A DNA stretch of 64,000 nucleotides from Megasphaera_A sueciensis. GTDB lineage: Bacteria; Bacillota; Negativicutes; Veillonellales; Megasphaeraceae. Of the stretch, positions 25,018-34,279 are shown in pieces (position 1 is the stretch's first letter; the number at the start of each line of letters is the position of its first letter). The translations under genes were made by a program, and so were the position numbers. The notes under the pieces were generated by a model, which was not told the DNA's origin, made no database searches, and was given only the letters and a program-made list of their open reading frames with translations. The stretch lies in contig NZ_CP116939.1 of the NCBI RefSeq assembly GCF_050219315.1, positions 2,542,001 to 2,606,000 of the forward strand. The letters run 5' to 3'.

Positions 25018-27717
25018 ATGGATTGTTATAACGATGCAAGATTAATGGATACATTATGGGGAAAAATTAAAAGTAATAATCAATGGCTTCCGTTGGTGAT
25101 TCATCTTAAGGATACAGCCGCGGTAATGAAATTACTGTATGATAAATGGTTATCAGGCCATGCAAAATATGAACTAAGCAGATTAACTAATCTTAGTGAA
25201 GTTAATTTAACGAAACTTTTACGATTTTTAGGACTTGCACATGATTTGGGTAAGGCTACGCCTGGATTTCAATTTAGAACAGATGTTGTGTTTTCTAATC
25301 AAGACTTGGGGGAACGACTGATAGACATTGGCTTAATAAATACCTATCCTAATGCGTATAATGAAGTTAAACATGCCAGAGCGGGGGAAGTACTGCTAAC
25401 TAATTTTGGCTGTAATGCAGGGGTGGCCTCGATTATAGGAGCACACCATGGACTTGCAACAGATGATGCCAAAAGTGAGGAGATAAATACCTATCCCAAA
25501 TACTATGGTGCAAAAATTGTACAATGGACTAAGGTACAAGCACAATTATGCACAATAGCATTGGAGCTGGGAGGATATCGGTTGACAGCAGAAATACCAT
25601 TGATTTCTAAATCGGCACAAGTCGTATTGTGTGGATTATTAATTATGGCGGATTGGATTGCTAGTAATGAGACATTTTTCCCCTTAATTGATTGGGAGCA
25701 AGGTGTTGATAATATTGATGAAGAGTATAGAATTATTAGTGGCTGGCATAAATTTAAGTTAACAGGTCATTGGCAAAGTAAAAACTTAAATAATTTGTAT
25801 AAAGATAGATTTGGTTTCACTCCTAATTTGATGCAACAAACTGTAGAGAGTATTGTAAAAGAAATAAAAAGTCCTGGATTATTAATTATCGAAGCCGAAA
25901 TGGGACAGGGGAAAACGGAAGCAGCATTAGTGGCAGCAGAATATTTTGCCAACAAAACAAATTGTGATGGTGTATATTTTGCTTTACCTACTCAGGCAAC
26001 TTCAAACAGTATGTTTATTCGCTTGAAGGGGTGGGTAGATTATTTAAATGATGGTTTTGGGCATTCTGTTAATTTAGCACATGGTAATGCTTGGTTAAAT
26101 GATGATTTTACTACGTTATCACACGTAGGTTCTAAAAATGGCATGATATATGATGAAGATGATAACTTGAAGAAACATACGTCGTCTTGTGCCGAAATAA
26201 ATGACTGGTTTACTGGACGAAAACAAGGATTATTGGCTGATTTTGTGGTAGGAACTGTAGATCAACTTTTGATGATGTCGCACATAAGCAAACATATATT
26301 CCTGAGACATTTAGCATTCTTAAATAAGATAGTTATAGTAGACGAATGTCATGCTTATGATGCATATACCGACGAATATTTAAAAACAACATTACGTTGG
26401 TTGGGAGCGTATCAGATACCGGTTATTCTTTTATCAGCTACATTGACAAAAAGTTTAAGAAAAACATTAGCGGAAGAATATGCTAAAGGAGCAGGTAATA
26501 TAGAATTAACAGAAAGTATCTTATCATTAGCATATCCGCTTATTACGTATACGGATATATTAAATGATCGTGTTAATTTTTATAATGTAACTGTCAGGAA
26601 CGAAAGAGTTAAGAATATTGATATTAAATTCGTTGAAGGGGAAATAACTGATAATCTGAATTTGGTAGAAAAGTTGTACTATGAGGGCGGTTATATTGGT
26701 ATTGTGGTAAACACAGTAAACAAAGCACAGCAGTTATATAAGATGGCTAAAGAGAAATTTGGTTCTGATAATGTCGAATTGTTTCATTCCCGATTTTTAG
26801 CAGCAGATAGAAGTAAACGTGAATCTGCATTGATTAAACAAATTGGCAAGAGTAATAAGAATCACGGCAAGGTCCATAAGGTTATTATTGGTACACAGGT
26901 ATTGGAGCAATCCTTAGATATTGATTTCGATGTGCTGATTACCGAAATTTGTCCTATTGATTTGTTTTTTCAACGTATTGGGCGGTTGTTCAGACATGCA
27001 GATGTAATAAGACCAACGCATAAACAGCAGCCATTGTGTTATATAATGGGGGTAAACAGTCAAGGAAAAGTCGAGGATAAGGGGAGTTTGCACGTATATG
27101 ATCAGTATATACTTGAACGTACATATGAATTACTGCATATACGCCCAAAAGTTACGTTGCCGGACGATATCCCTTCCTTAATAGATGCAGTATATGAAAC
27201 ACAAGATTTTAATGCAGAGAATGAAGGTTTATGGAAACTGTGGCAGGAAAAAATTGAAAATAAGGAAAATAAATCTCGGGGATATATGATAGAGTCACCT
27301 AAAAAGCTGAATAAATTGAATAAAACATTAATTGGTTTTACTAAAAATTCGGATTCAGGCAATGATGATACTGGTGTTCGTGATAGTACCTTAAGTCAGG
27401 AAATTATCTTATTGCAAGAAAAAAATAAATATATATATTATTTTGAAGGGGAACAAGTACCGGAAGAACAAACTGCGCAACGGGATAAACAAATTGCTTC
27501 CCAAGCGGTGGGATTGCCACTAATACTTATAAATGATACCGTATTGGAAAGTATTAAGGAAACAACAGTTCGTTGTGGTTATTTGTTTAATAATTCGCCG
27601 GTATTAAAATATGCGCTGGTAATGTTGGTGGATGAAAAGGGACAAGCTGAATTTGGCGATTATATCGTATCTTATTCTAAGGAGGAAGGATTGACATATG
27701 AACGACAAAGAATTTAA
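25018..27717 (+). CDS. cas3: CRISPR-associated helicase/nuclease Cas3 (type I-E)
   Basis: The 899-residue Cas3 has an N-terminal HD nuclease (H29, H75-D76 in GLAHDLGKATPGF, GAHHG further on) and an SF2 helicase. Walker A is EAEMGQGKTEA with Lys at about 299, Walker B/DEAH form is DECH at 442-445, motif III is LSATLT, and motif VI is QRIGRLFRH. Cas3 unwinds and degrades the target once Cascade has bound it. The start at 25018 follows AAGGTG. Its end overlaps cas8e by 20 nt. All key motifs appear intact, so interference should be possible. Confidence 0.96.
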   Translation: MDCYNDARLMDTLWGKIKSNNQWLPLVIHLKDTAAVMKLLYDKWLSGHAKYELSRLTNLSEVNLTKLLRFLGLAHDLGKATPGFQFRTDVVFSNQDLGERLIDIGLINTYPNAYNEVKHARAGEVLLTNFGCNAGVASIIGAHHGLATDDAKSEEINTYPKYYGAKIVQWTKVQAQLCTIALELGGYRLTAEIPLISKSAQVVLCGLLIMADWIASNETFFPLIDWEQGVDNIDEEYRIISGWHKFKLTGHWQSKNLNNLYKDRFGFTPNLMQQTVESIVKEIKSPGLLIIEAEMGQGKTEAALVAAEYFANKTNCDGVYFALPTQATSNSMFIRLKGWVDYLNDGFGHSVNLAHGNAWLNDDFTTLSHVGSKNGMIYDEDDNLKKHTSSCAEINDWFTGRKQGLLADFVVGTVDQLLMMSHISKHIFLRHLAFLNKIVIVDECHAYDAYTDEYLKTTLRWLGAYQIPVILLSATLTKSLRKTLAEEYAKGAGNIELTESILSLAYPLITYTDILNDRVNFYNVTVRNERVKNIDIKFVEGEITDNLNLVEKLYYEGGYIGIVVNTVNKAQQLYKMAKEKFGSDNVELFHSRFLAADRSKRESALIKQIGKSNKNHGKVHKVIIGTQVLEQSLDIDFDVLITEICPIDLFFQRIGRLFRHADVIRPTHKQQPLCYIMGVNSQGKVEDKGSLHVYDQYILERTYELLHIRPKVTLPDDIPSLIDAVYETQDFNAENEGLWKLWQEKIENKENKSRGYMIESPKKLNKLNKTLIGFTKNSDSGNDDTGVRDSTLSQEIILLQEKNKYIYYFEGEQVPEEQTAQRDKQIASQAVGLPLILINDTVLESIKETTVRCGYLFNNSPVLKYALVMLVDEKGQAEFGDYIVSYSKEEGLTYERQRI

Positions 27718-29290
27718 CCTGTTAACAGAACCTTGGATTAAAGTATTAAAGTTAGATGGCAATGAAGATATGGTTTCACTTAAAAACGTATATGAGCATG
27801 CTCATGAATACAGAGCATTAGCTGGCGAGGCCGTTACGCAGGATGTGGCTATGCTACGATTTTTGTTGGCAGTATTACATTGCGTGTATGAAGGAAATAA
27901 TGCGAATGGTGAGCCATTGACAGATGCAGAAGATATCGATGATATTTATGATACGTGGCATAGTTTGTGGGAATGCAAACGATTTGAAGTGGGGCCTATC
28001 CATACGTATTTAGACAAATATAGTGAGCGTTTTTGGCTGGTACATCCCCGATATCCTTTTTATCAGGTTAGTGAATTCAGGGAAAATGTCAAAGTGAAAG
28101 AGGTCGGTCTGAATAAACTAATTGGTAACATAGCAGAGAGCAATAATAAAAGACGCTTATTTAATCACCGGCCTAATTGTGAATCCATATCTATGGCAGA
28201 AGCAGCTCGTTGGTTATTAAACTTACAAGCTTGGGATGATACTTCTAATAAAGGCGGATCAGGTACGGGTTGGTTAGGACAAATAGGTTCTATCATGATA
28301 GAAGGAAATAATATGTTTGAAACACTTCTTCTTAATTTGATTCTAGTGCCAGATGGTTCAGAACGGATATGGGGTAAGGGAGAAGCGATTTGGGAAAGGC
28401 AGCCTGTCAATCATAAGGTAAAAATACCATTACCAGCTAATCCCAAACTTTTATTAACGTTACAATCCCGCTGTGTGAAATTACTGTGTAAGGAACATTG
28501 CGTAATAGGTTATGTGACGGTAGATAAAGATGCCGGGGAATATTTTGCAGACAATAATAGGCATTTGTGTTTTGCAGAACAATTTACTACATGGAAAGAA
28601 GTGGGACCTAAAAATAAAAAAGAAATAGTCCCTATGAAATATTCTATTGCTAAACGTTTGTGGCAAGGGTTTGCCAGCCTGATTACTTTAAAACAACAAA
28701 TAAGTGGCAGACATAATCCTGGTATTCTGGCATGGTATAGGAAATTGGTCAATGAAGGATATTTACAAGGAACTAGAATAGTAAAAATAGTGTGTGTAGG
28801 CATAGAATATGGTAATATGAATATGTCTGTACTAACCAGTGTGGTTGATACACTGTCCTATCCGGGTAATCTTTTACAAGAACGTTATGATAACTGGGGG
28901 GAACGAATTATTGAGATTGTTGCTGTTACAGATCAGTTGGTAGGGGCATTAAGAAGATTTATGAGTGATATAGGATTAAATAATCAGCATATATCCGAGC
29001 AAACTTATGCAAGGTTAGATGTGCCATTTCGACGTTGGCTGGCTAATATTAATCCAGAGCAGGACGATATTGATGAAGATATGAACCAGTGGTATATACA
29101 GGCACAACATATCATAAGAATGTGTGGTAAAGAAATAGCTGGTCTTGAGAATAGTTCCCGCTATATACGTTTAGTAACTTCTAGACAGGAAAAAAAACGT
29201 AAAATTAGTGTATTAAGTGTTAGTGAAGCATATAACGATTTTTTGTATAGAACACCGAAACAACAAGATAAATTAGCTAAATTTAAATAA
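27698..29290 (+). CDS. cas8e: Cascade large subunit Cas8e (Cse1/CasA)
   Basis: The 530-residue product begins FNLLTEPWIKVL, the family's hallmark start. It continues with YRALAGEAVTQDVAMLRFLLAVLHCVYEG and the RFWLVHPRYPFYQV segment, then WLLNLQAWDDTSNKGG...GTGWLGQIGSIMIEGNN. Cse1 recognises the PAM and recruits Cas3. Length matches the family. The RBS AAGGAGGA lies inside the cas3 end, and the two genes overlap by 20 nt. Confidence 0.95.
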   Translation: MNDKEFNLLTEPWIKVLKLDGNEDMVSLKNVYEHAHEYRALAGEAVTQDVAMLRFLLAVLHCVYEGNNANGEPLTDAEDIDDIYDTWHSLWECKRFEVGPIHTYLDKYSERFWLVHPRYPFYQVSEFRENVKVKEVGLNKLIGNIAESNNKRRLFNHRPNCESISMAEAARWLLNLQAWDDTSNKGGSGTGWLGQIGSIMIEGNNMFETLLLNLILVPDGSERIWGKGEAIWERQPVNHKVKIPLPANPKLLLTLQSRCVKLLCKEHCVIGYVTVDKDAGEYFADNNRHLCFAEQFTTWKEVGPKNKKEIVPMKYSIAKRLWQGFASLITLKQQISGRHNPGILAWYRKLVNEGYLQGTRIVKIVCVGIEYGNMNMSVLTSVVDTLSYPGNLLQERYDNWGERIIEIVAVTDQLVGALRRFMSDIGLNNQHISEQTYARLDVPFRRWLANINPEQDDIDEDMNQWYIQAQHIIRMCGKEIAGLENSSRYIRLVTSRQEKKRKISVLSVSEAYNDFLYRTPKQQDKLAKFK

Positions 29291-29312
29291 TACATGAAAG
29301 GAGAGAACATTG

Positions 29313-29903
29313 ATGGGAAAAACAAAACTGTTGACAAATTTTGTAACACAAAGAGTGGAACAGTGGTCTCATACGCTGACACATCCTGCTACAAGAGTTG
29401 CTTTAGCCAAGTTAAGACGTGGCTTGGGTAAAAAACCAGGTACATTGCCAGATTTATGGGAATATACGCTTGAAGGTTTAGATGACGAATTATTGTCTCA
29501 TACAGGAAATCCAACTTATGAAGAATGGGCTATTTATTTAACCTTAACTTTATATGCATACCATCAGCAGGGGCAAACAAGGAGTATGCATAAGCTCGGT
29601 GCCAGCTTTGGTGATGCGGTGCGGTTGCTTGCTACGGAAGGTAGAATTGGTAAGCGTAGTGAAGCAGTAACACGGAGAATGCAGGCATTAGTAAGCGCAG
29701 ATAGCATAGAATCTATTGCTATTCATCTGCGTAGTTTAGTGGGGCAGTTGCGTTCACATGCTATACCTTTAGATTATGTTCTGCTGGCCAAAGACCTTTA
29801 TGTTTTACAATATGAGGATAGTAAAGATAAGATTACTTTGCGATGGGGACAAGATTATTACAAAAAATATGCAAAAAAAATGGAGGATGAAAATCATGAC
29901 TGA
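29313..29903 (+). CDS. cse2: Cascade small subunit Cse2 (CasB)
   Basis: The 196-residue helical protein has the Cse2 pattern ATRVALAKLRRGLGKKPG near the start and TLTLYAYHQQG in the middle. ETEGRIGKRSEAV-type residues (TEGRIGKRSEAVTRRMQALV) and LRSLVGQLRSHAIPLDYVLLAKDL follow. Cse2 forms the belly of Cascade as a dimer. The RBS AAGGAGAG precedes a TTG-ATG pair at 29310-29315; the ATG is chosen. Its end overlaps the cas7 start by 8 nt. Confidence 0.93.
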   Translation: MGKTKLLTNFVTQRVEQWSHTLTHPATRVALAKLRRGLGKKPGTLPDLWEYTLEGLDDELLSHTGNPTYEEWAIYLTLTLYAYHQQGQTRSMHKLGASFGDAVRLLATEGRIGKRSEAVTRRMQALVSADSIESIAIHLRSLVGQLRSHAIPLDYVLLAKDLYVLQYEDSKDKITLRWGQDYYKKYAKKMEDENHD

Positions 29904-31101
29904 AAATTTTAATCAAGGAAAACGATTATTCTTAGATATACATGTTTTGCAAACAGTACCGCCTTCTTGTATTAACAGAGATGATACAAATTCACCCAAG
30001 ACTGCTGTATATGGCGGAGTAATGAGAGGCAGGGTCAGTTCACAGGCTTGGAAAAGAGCGGTGAGAAAACAATTTGTAGAACAATTACCCGCTGATAAAG
30101 TAGGAATTAGAACTTTGCATTTAGTTGAATTATTGACTAAGGAATTGATGGGAGAAGGAAAAGAAGCTGAAGAAGCTGAAAAAATGGCTCGTAAGCTTTT
30201 ATTAATTGCTAATATAATTAATAAAAAGGAAACTGATGAAAAAACAGAAGATAATGAGATGGACAGTACGGATAATGTTAAGGCGTTATTCTTTATCAGT
30301 CCGGCACAAATCAAAGCGATGGCTCAATGTGATTTAAGTGAATTACATATTGCTGAAGCCAATGTTCAAAATGCACCTAAAAAATCCGAAGAATTAGAAT
30401 TAGCGAAAAAAGAATTAACTAAGGCAAATAAAAACTTGACCAAGAAATTACGAGAAGCTATTAATGTTGCGCCAACTATTGATATGGCTTTATTTGGCCG
30501 GATGGTAGCGAATGATCCTACGATGAATGTAGATGCCAGCTGTCAAGTAGCCCATGCTATCTCTACACATAAAGTTAGTACGGAATTTGATTATTTTACT
30601 GCAGTAGACGATATTCAGGAGGCTCAGGGGGAAACGGCAGGTGCTGGCATGATTGGTACGGTGGAATTTAATTCTTCTACTTTGTATCGGTATGCTACTA
30701 TTGCATTACATGAACTGAATAAACAACTGTCTGATAATAAAGATGCTGTAGCTAAAGCGGCAGAGTGTTTTGTGGACGCTTTTATTCGATCTATGCCTAC
30801 TGGTAAGCAGAATACATTTGCTAATAGAACGTTGCCTTTTGCAGTTATGGTAACTTTGCGGGAAGATCAACCAGTTAATTTAGTTGGTGCTTTTGAAAAA
30901 CCGGTTATTGCGAACGGAGGATATGAAACTCAATCTGTTCAGGCTTTTGACCAGTATGCCAAATCTGTCTATGATAATTTTGTATCTGCTCCTCAATATA
31001 GTTGGGTGGTAGGGGATACAGACTTAAAAGATTTAGGGAAAAAGACTACATTAAGAGATTTACTTACTGATGTGGAACAGGTTATTGAGGAGCAATTATA
31101 A
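29896..31101 (+). CDS. cas7e: Cascade backbone Cas7e (Cse4/CasC)
   Basis: The start at ATG 29896 (GGAGGATG upstream) is chosen because RLFLDIHVLQTVPPSCINRDD is the normal Cas7e beginning. The upstream open frame lies in cse2. The 401 residues include YGGVMRGRVSSQAWKRAVR and ALFGRMVANDPTMNVDASCQVAHAIS, with VSTEFDYFTAVDD just after, all typical. Six copies wrap the crRNA in Cascade. An unusually long charged insert (about residues 100-185, Glu/Lys rich) sits before the DMALFGR motif. The stop overlaps the cas5 start by one base. Confidence 0.95.
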   Translation: MTENFNQGKRLFLDIHVLQTVPPSCINRDDTNSPKTAVYGGVMRGRVSSQAWKRAVRKQFVEQLPADKVGIRTLHLVELLTKELMGEGKEAEEAEKMARKLLLIANIINKKETDEKTEDNEMDSTDNVKALFFISPAQIKAMAQCDLSELHIAEANVQNAPKKSEELELAKKELTKANKNLTKKLREAINVAPTIDMALFGRMVANDPTMNVDASCQVAHAISTHKVSTEFDYFTAVDDIQEAQGETAGAGMIGTVEFNSSTLYRYATIALHELNKQLSDNKDAVAKAAECFVDAFIRSMPTGKQNTFANRTLPFAVMVTLREDQPVNLVGAFEKPVIANGGYETQSVQAFDQYAKSVYDNFVSAPQYSWVVGDTDLKDLGKKTTLRDLLTDVEQVIEEQL

Positions 31102-31751
31102 TGAAAACATTATTATTGTTGTTTAATGCTCCCTTGCAAGCTTGGGGGGGGCCTACTAAATTCGATTATCGTGAAACAGAACGGGAAGTAACAAAAAGTG
31201 GTATGGTAGGGGTACTTGCTGCGGCTTTAGGAAGACGGCGCAGCGAGCCAATAACGGATTTGGCAAAACTCAAATTTGGTGTACGGGTATTACGGGAAGG
31301 ACATGTGTTTTATGATTTTCAGATGGTTACAAATCCTGATAGAGCAGCAGATAATACATTAAAATATAGTTATTATCTTGCAGATGCTGTGTTTTTGACA
31401 GCTATAAATGGGGAAGATAATTTTATTTTTAAACTGGCGGAGGCTGTTCGTAAACCATACTTTCCTATCTATTGTGGACGTAGATCCTGTCCGGTTACAC
31501 CAGAATTATATGTGGGGATATCTGAATTGAGTGTGGAAAAAGCCTTAAAAAGTTATCAGCCAGTTATGCACAATGATGCGATTCAACGATATATAGTCGA
31601 TGCTGGTGTTGATGATAAGAATGCTGTATTGTCCCGTGATTTGCCGGTTACCTTTGACCGTACATATAGACAATACCAATATCGGAATAAAAAAGAATAT
31701 ATGGACAAAACAACCCATCCAGAAGAACATGATGCTTTTGAAAGGGGATAA
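31101..31751 (+). CDS. cas5e: Cascade subunit Cas5e (CasD)
   Basis: The 216-residue protein opens with LLLLFNAPLQAWGGPTKFDYRET, the standard Cas5e start. GMVGVLAAALGRRR and the YCGRRSCPVTPEL segment with KPYFPIYCGRR follow. Cas5e caps the 5' handle of the crRNA. The start ATG overlaps the cas7 stop (TAATG). Confidence 0.95.
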   Translation: MKTLLLLFNAPLQAWGGPTKFDYRETEREVTKSGMVGVLAAALGRRRSEPITDLAKLKFGVRVLREGHVFYDFQMVTNPDRAADNTLKYSYYLADAVFLTAINGEDNFIFKLAEAVRKPYFPIYCGRRSCPVTPELYVGISELSVEKALKSYQPVMHNDAIQRYIVDAGVDDKNAVLSRDLPVTFDRTYRQYQYRNKKEYMDKTTHPEEHDAFERG

Positions 31752-31762
31752 GGAGTGAGAAA

Positions 31763-32332
31763 ATGTATTTATCTAGAGTTGAATTATATACTAATAATCG
31801 CATAATACAAAGAATCATGTCATCTCCATCACGGATTCATGGTGAATTGGAAAGGTGTTTTATCGGAAATAGGCAGAGTGCAAGATGGCGTATAGATCAA
31901 TTACAGGGGAAGACGTATTTGCTATGCTTAAGTGAGGACAAACCTACTTATCCTTTTTCTAAAGCAGAGTGGGAAATAAAGGATTATAATAACTTATTGT
32001 GGAAGCTGGCTGACGGACAGCAATGGTACTTTAAATTATGTGGAAATCCGGTAAAATGTATAAAAGAAAATAGGATACCTTTGGTAGGAGCAAATAACTG
32101 GGTAGATTGGCTGGCTAACCGTAGCAAAACTATGGGGGTTGTTTTTCTTAGTGTGACCATTGCATCATTTGATAAATTGAAATTTAAAAAAAGTAATGCT
32201 ACGATTACTTTACAGACGGTTACATATCAAGGAAGTTTGCGTATCAATGATACTAATAAATTGAAAAATACATTAATACAAGGTATAGGGCATGGTAAAG
32301 CGTATGGTTGCGGACTTTTAACCCTTGCATAA
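31763..32332 (+). CDS. cas6e: crRNA endonuclease Cas6e (CasE)
   Basis: The 189-residue product contains the predicted catalytic His at residue 26 (SPSRIHGELERCF), the position known for Cas6e of Thermus. The C-terminal glycine-rich loop is GIGHGKAYGCGLLTLA. It cleaves the pre-crRNA at the base of the repeat hairpin (CCCCGC...GCGGGG) and stays bound. The start is 11 bp after cas5, with an AAGGAGTGAG RBS. Confidence 0.94.
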   Translation: MYLSRVELYTNNRIIQRIMSSPSRIHGELERCFIGNRQSARWRIDQLQGKTYLLCLSEDKPTYPFSKAEWEIKDYNNLLWKLADGQQWYFKLCGNPVKCIKENRIPLVGANNWVDWLANRSKTMGVVFLSVTIASFDKLKFKKSNATITLQTVTYQGSLRINDTNKLKNTLIQGIGHGKAYGCGLLTLA

Positions 32333-32346
32333 TATTAGGAGGTGCC

Positions 32347-33294
32347 ATGAGTATAGATAAAGCTACACTGCAAGAAATCCCTGTAATTAAGGACAGAATT
32401 ACCTATGTATATCTGGAACATTGCAAAATAAATAGACAAGATGGGGCAATTACTGTTTTAGACATACGGGGAACAGTTCATATACCGGCAGCGGTATTAA
32501 GTGTTGTTATGCTTGGACCAGGTTCGAATATTACCCATAGAGCAGTACAGTTGTTAGGAGAAGCAGGGGTATCCATACTGTGGGTAGGTGAGGAAGGAGT
32601 ACGATTTTATGCTTATGGTTCTCCTCTAACACATAGTTCGAAACTTTTGATACGTCAAGCTACATTGGCCTCTAATGTTCATAAAAGGGCGTCAGTTGTC
32701 AAAGCAATGTATAAAATGCGATTTACTTATGTAGATGACAGAAATTATACTATACAGGAATTACGAGGAAAAGAGGGAGCACGTATGCGTTCCCTTTATC
32801 GAAAACTGTCGAAAGAATTTAAGGTGCCTTGGGATGGCAGAAACTATGATGTAGATAATTTTAATGATGGAAGTCCAGTTAATCAAGCCCTATCGGCAGG
32901 AAATGTCTGTTTGTATGGTTTATGTCATAGTGTGATATTATCCATGGGCTGTTCGCCAGGATTGGGCTTTGTGCATAATGGTCATGAACGGTCATTTGTC
33001 TATGATATGGCGGACTTATATAAGTCTCAATATGTTATACCGTATGCTTTCCAGTTAGCTGCTCAGGAAGTAGAGGACATTGGCAGTGAAATGCGTAAGT
33101 TGTTACGTGATAAGTTTAGAGCAAATAAACTTATTGTTCAAATAGTAGGTGATATTCAGTCTTTATTAAATGTGTCAAATGACAATTTGGTTCAGGCTGA
33201 TGTGTTAACTTTATGGGATAATAAACAAAACAATGTACCCAGTGGTGTGTTATATACAAATGAGAATAATGTCGGAGGAAAAAAACAAGAATGA
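32347..33294 (+). CDS. cas1: Integrase Cas1 (type I-E)
   Basis: The ATG at 32347 follows AGGAGGTG. The 315 residues carry the Cas1 metal-binding site: E143 (RGKEGARMR), H210 (GFVHNGHERSF) and D220/D223 (VYDMADLYK). All sit two residues later than in E. coli Cas1 (E141, H208, D221), so the enzyme looks active. Cas1 with Cas2 integrates new spacers at the leader end. It overlaps cas2 by ATGA. Confidence 0.96.
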   Translation: MSIDKATLQEIPVIKDRITYVYLEHCKINRQDGAITVLDIRGTVHIPAAVLSVVMLGPGSNITHRAVQLLGEAGVSILWVGEEGVRFYAYGSPLTHSSKLLIRQATLASNVHKRASVVKAMYKMRFTYVDDRNYTIQELRGKEGARMRSLYRKLSKEFKVPWDGRNYDVDNFNDGSPVNQALSAGNVCLYGLCHSVILSMGCSPGLGFVHNGHERSFVYDMADLYKSQYVIPYAFQLAAQEVEDIGSEMRKLLRDKFRANKLIVQIVGDIQSLLNVSNDNLVQADVLTLWDNKQNNVPSGVLYTNENNVGGKKQE

Positions 33295-34226
33295 TTGTTA
33301 TAACTTTGACGCAATGTCCACTTAATTTAAGAGGTGATTTAACCCGGTGGTTATTTGAACTTGATACAAATGTGTATGTGGGCAAAGTTAGTTCGCGGGT
33401 AAGAGATCTTTTGTGGGAGCGTATTGTAAAAAATTTAAAATCCGGAAGAGCAGTGATGGCTTATAGCACTAACAATGAACAAGGTTTTACCTTTAGGACC
33501 CATGGTAATACATGGAAGATTGAGGAATATGAGGGTTTGCAACTAATGTTACGACCTAATTTTGAACAAATAGCTGCTGATATTGACCCCGATACCTTAA
33601 AAAAAGGTGTAGCAGCTTTGCGTTATAAACATAGATACAAAGTAAAAATAAATAAAGATAATGAGACTACGAAGCAACTGGAAGTATTAACAGATGATTA
33701 TTGGGTAGATAATTATGTGGCTTTTGATCTTGAAACTACGGGTCTTTCTGTCAAAAAAGATTGTATTATAGAAATAGGAGCTGTTAAAATATGCCAAGGT
33801 CATATTCAAGCAGAATTTTCTAAATTGATAAATATTGGACAGACATTGCCGGTAATAATTGAAGAAATGACAGGAATTAAGTCTAAGGAATTGGTTACTA
33901 AAGGTGAAGATTTATCATATGTATTAGATGATTTCATTGATTTTGTTGGTGATAATGTGTTAGTAGCACATCATGCTGACTTTGATAAAAACTTTTTGGA
34001 AAAGGCACTGAAAAAAGAAAGAATGCATTTGCAGACAACTTATTTTGATACGCTTATGATTGCTCAAGCTGTGCTTCCGCAATTAGTATCATATAAATTG
34101 GGTAACTTGCTTAAGTTTCTTAATATTGAGAGTAAAATAAAACATCGTGCGTTAAGTGATGCACGAAATGTATATTTACTTTATGAAGCGTTGAAGAAAA
34201 TTACTATTGTATCTGCTAAGAAGTAA
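33291..34226 (+). CDS. cas2: Cas2e fused to a DnaQ-like (DEDDh) 3'-5' exonuclease
   Basis: Residues 1-95 are a Cas2e (MIVITLTQCPLNLRGDLTRWL, VYVGKVSSRVRDLLW, FRTHGNTWKI). After a linker (about 95-140) comes a complete DEDDh exonuclease with D146 and E148 (AFDLETTGL), D230 (AHHADFD), and H285 and D290 (KHRALSDARN). Such fusions are known in some type I-E systems, for example Streptococcus thermophilus, where the DnaQ domain trims prespacers before integration. Total length is 311 residues against about 95 for ordinary Cas2e. The gene ends 53 bp before the first repeat. Confidence 0.95.
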   Translation: MIVITLTQCPLNLRGDLTRWLFELDTNVYVGKVSSRVRDLLWERIVKNLKSGRAVMAYSTNNEQGFTFRTHGNTWKIEEYEGLQLMLRPNFEQIAADIDPDTLKKGVAALRYKHRYKVKINKDNETTKQLEVLTDDYWVDNYVAFDLETTGLSVKKDCIIEIGAVKICQGHIQAEFSKLINIGQTLPVIIEEMTGIKSKELVTKGEDLSYVLDDFIDFVGDNVLVAHHADFDKNFLEKALKKERMHLQTTYFDTLMIAQAVLPQLVSYKLGNLLKFLNIESKIKHRALSDARNVYLLYEALKKITIVSAKK

Positions 34227-34279
34227 TAAAAAAATGAGAAATTAATAAGAGCAATGAGTATTTATCAGTATTTTTTGCT
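34227..34279 (+). promoter_or_regulatory. CRISPR leader
   Basis: The AT-rich 53 bp between cas2 and the first repeat contain TAATAAG and a TATTTATCAGTATTTTTTG run. The repeats are perfect at this end and degenerate at the far end, which places the leader here. Part of the promoter may lie in the cas2 3' end. Confidence 0.7.
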
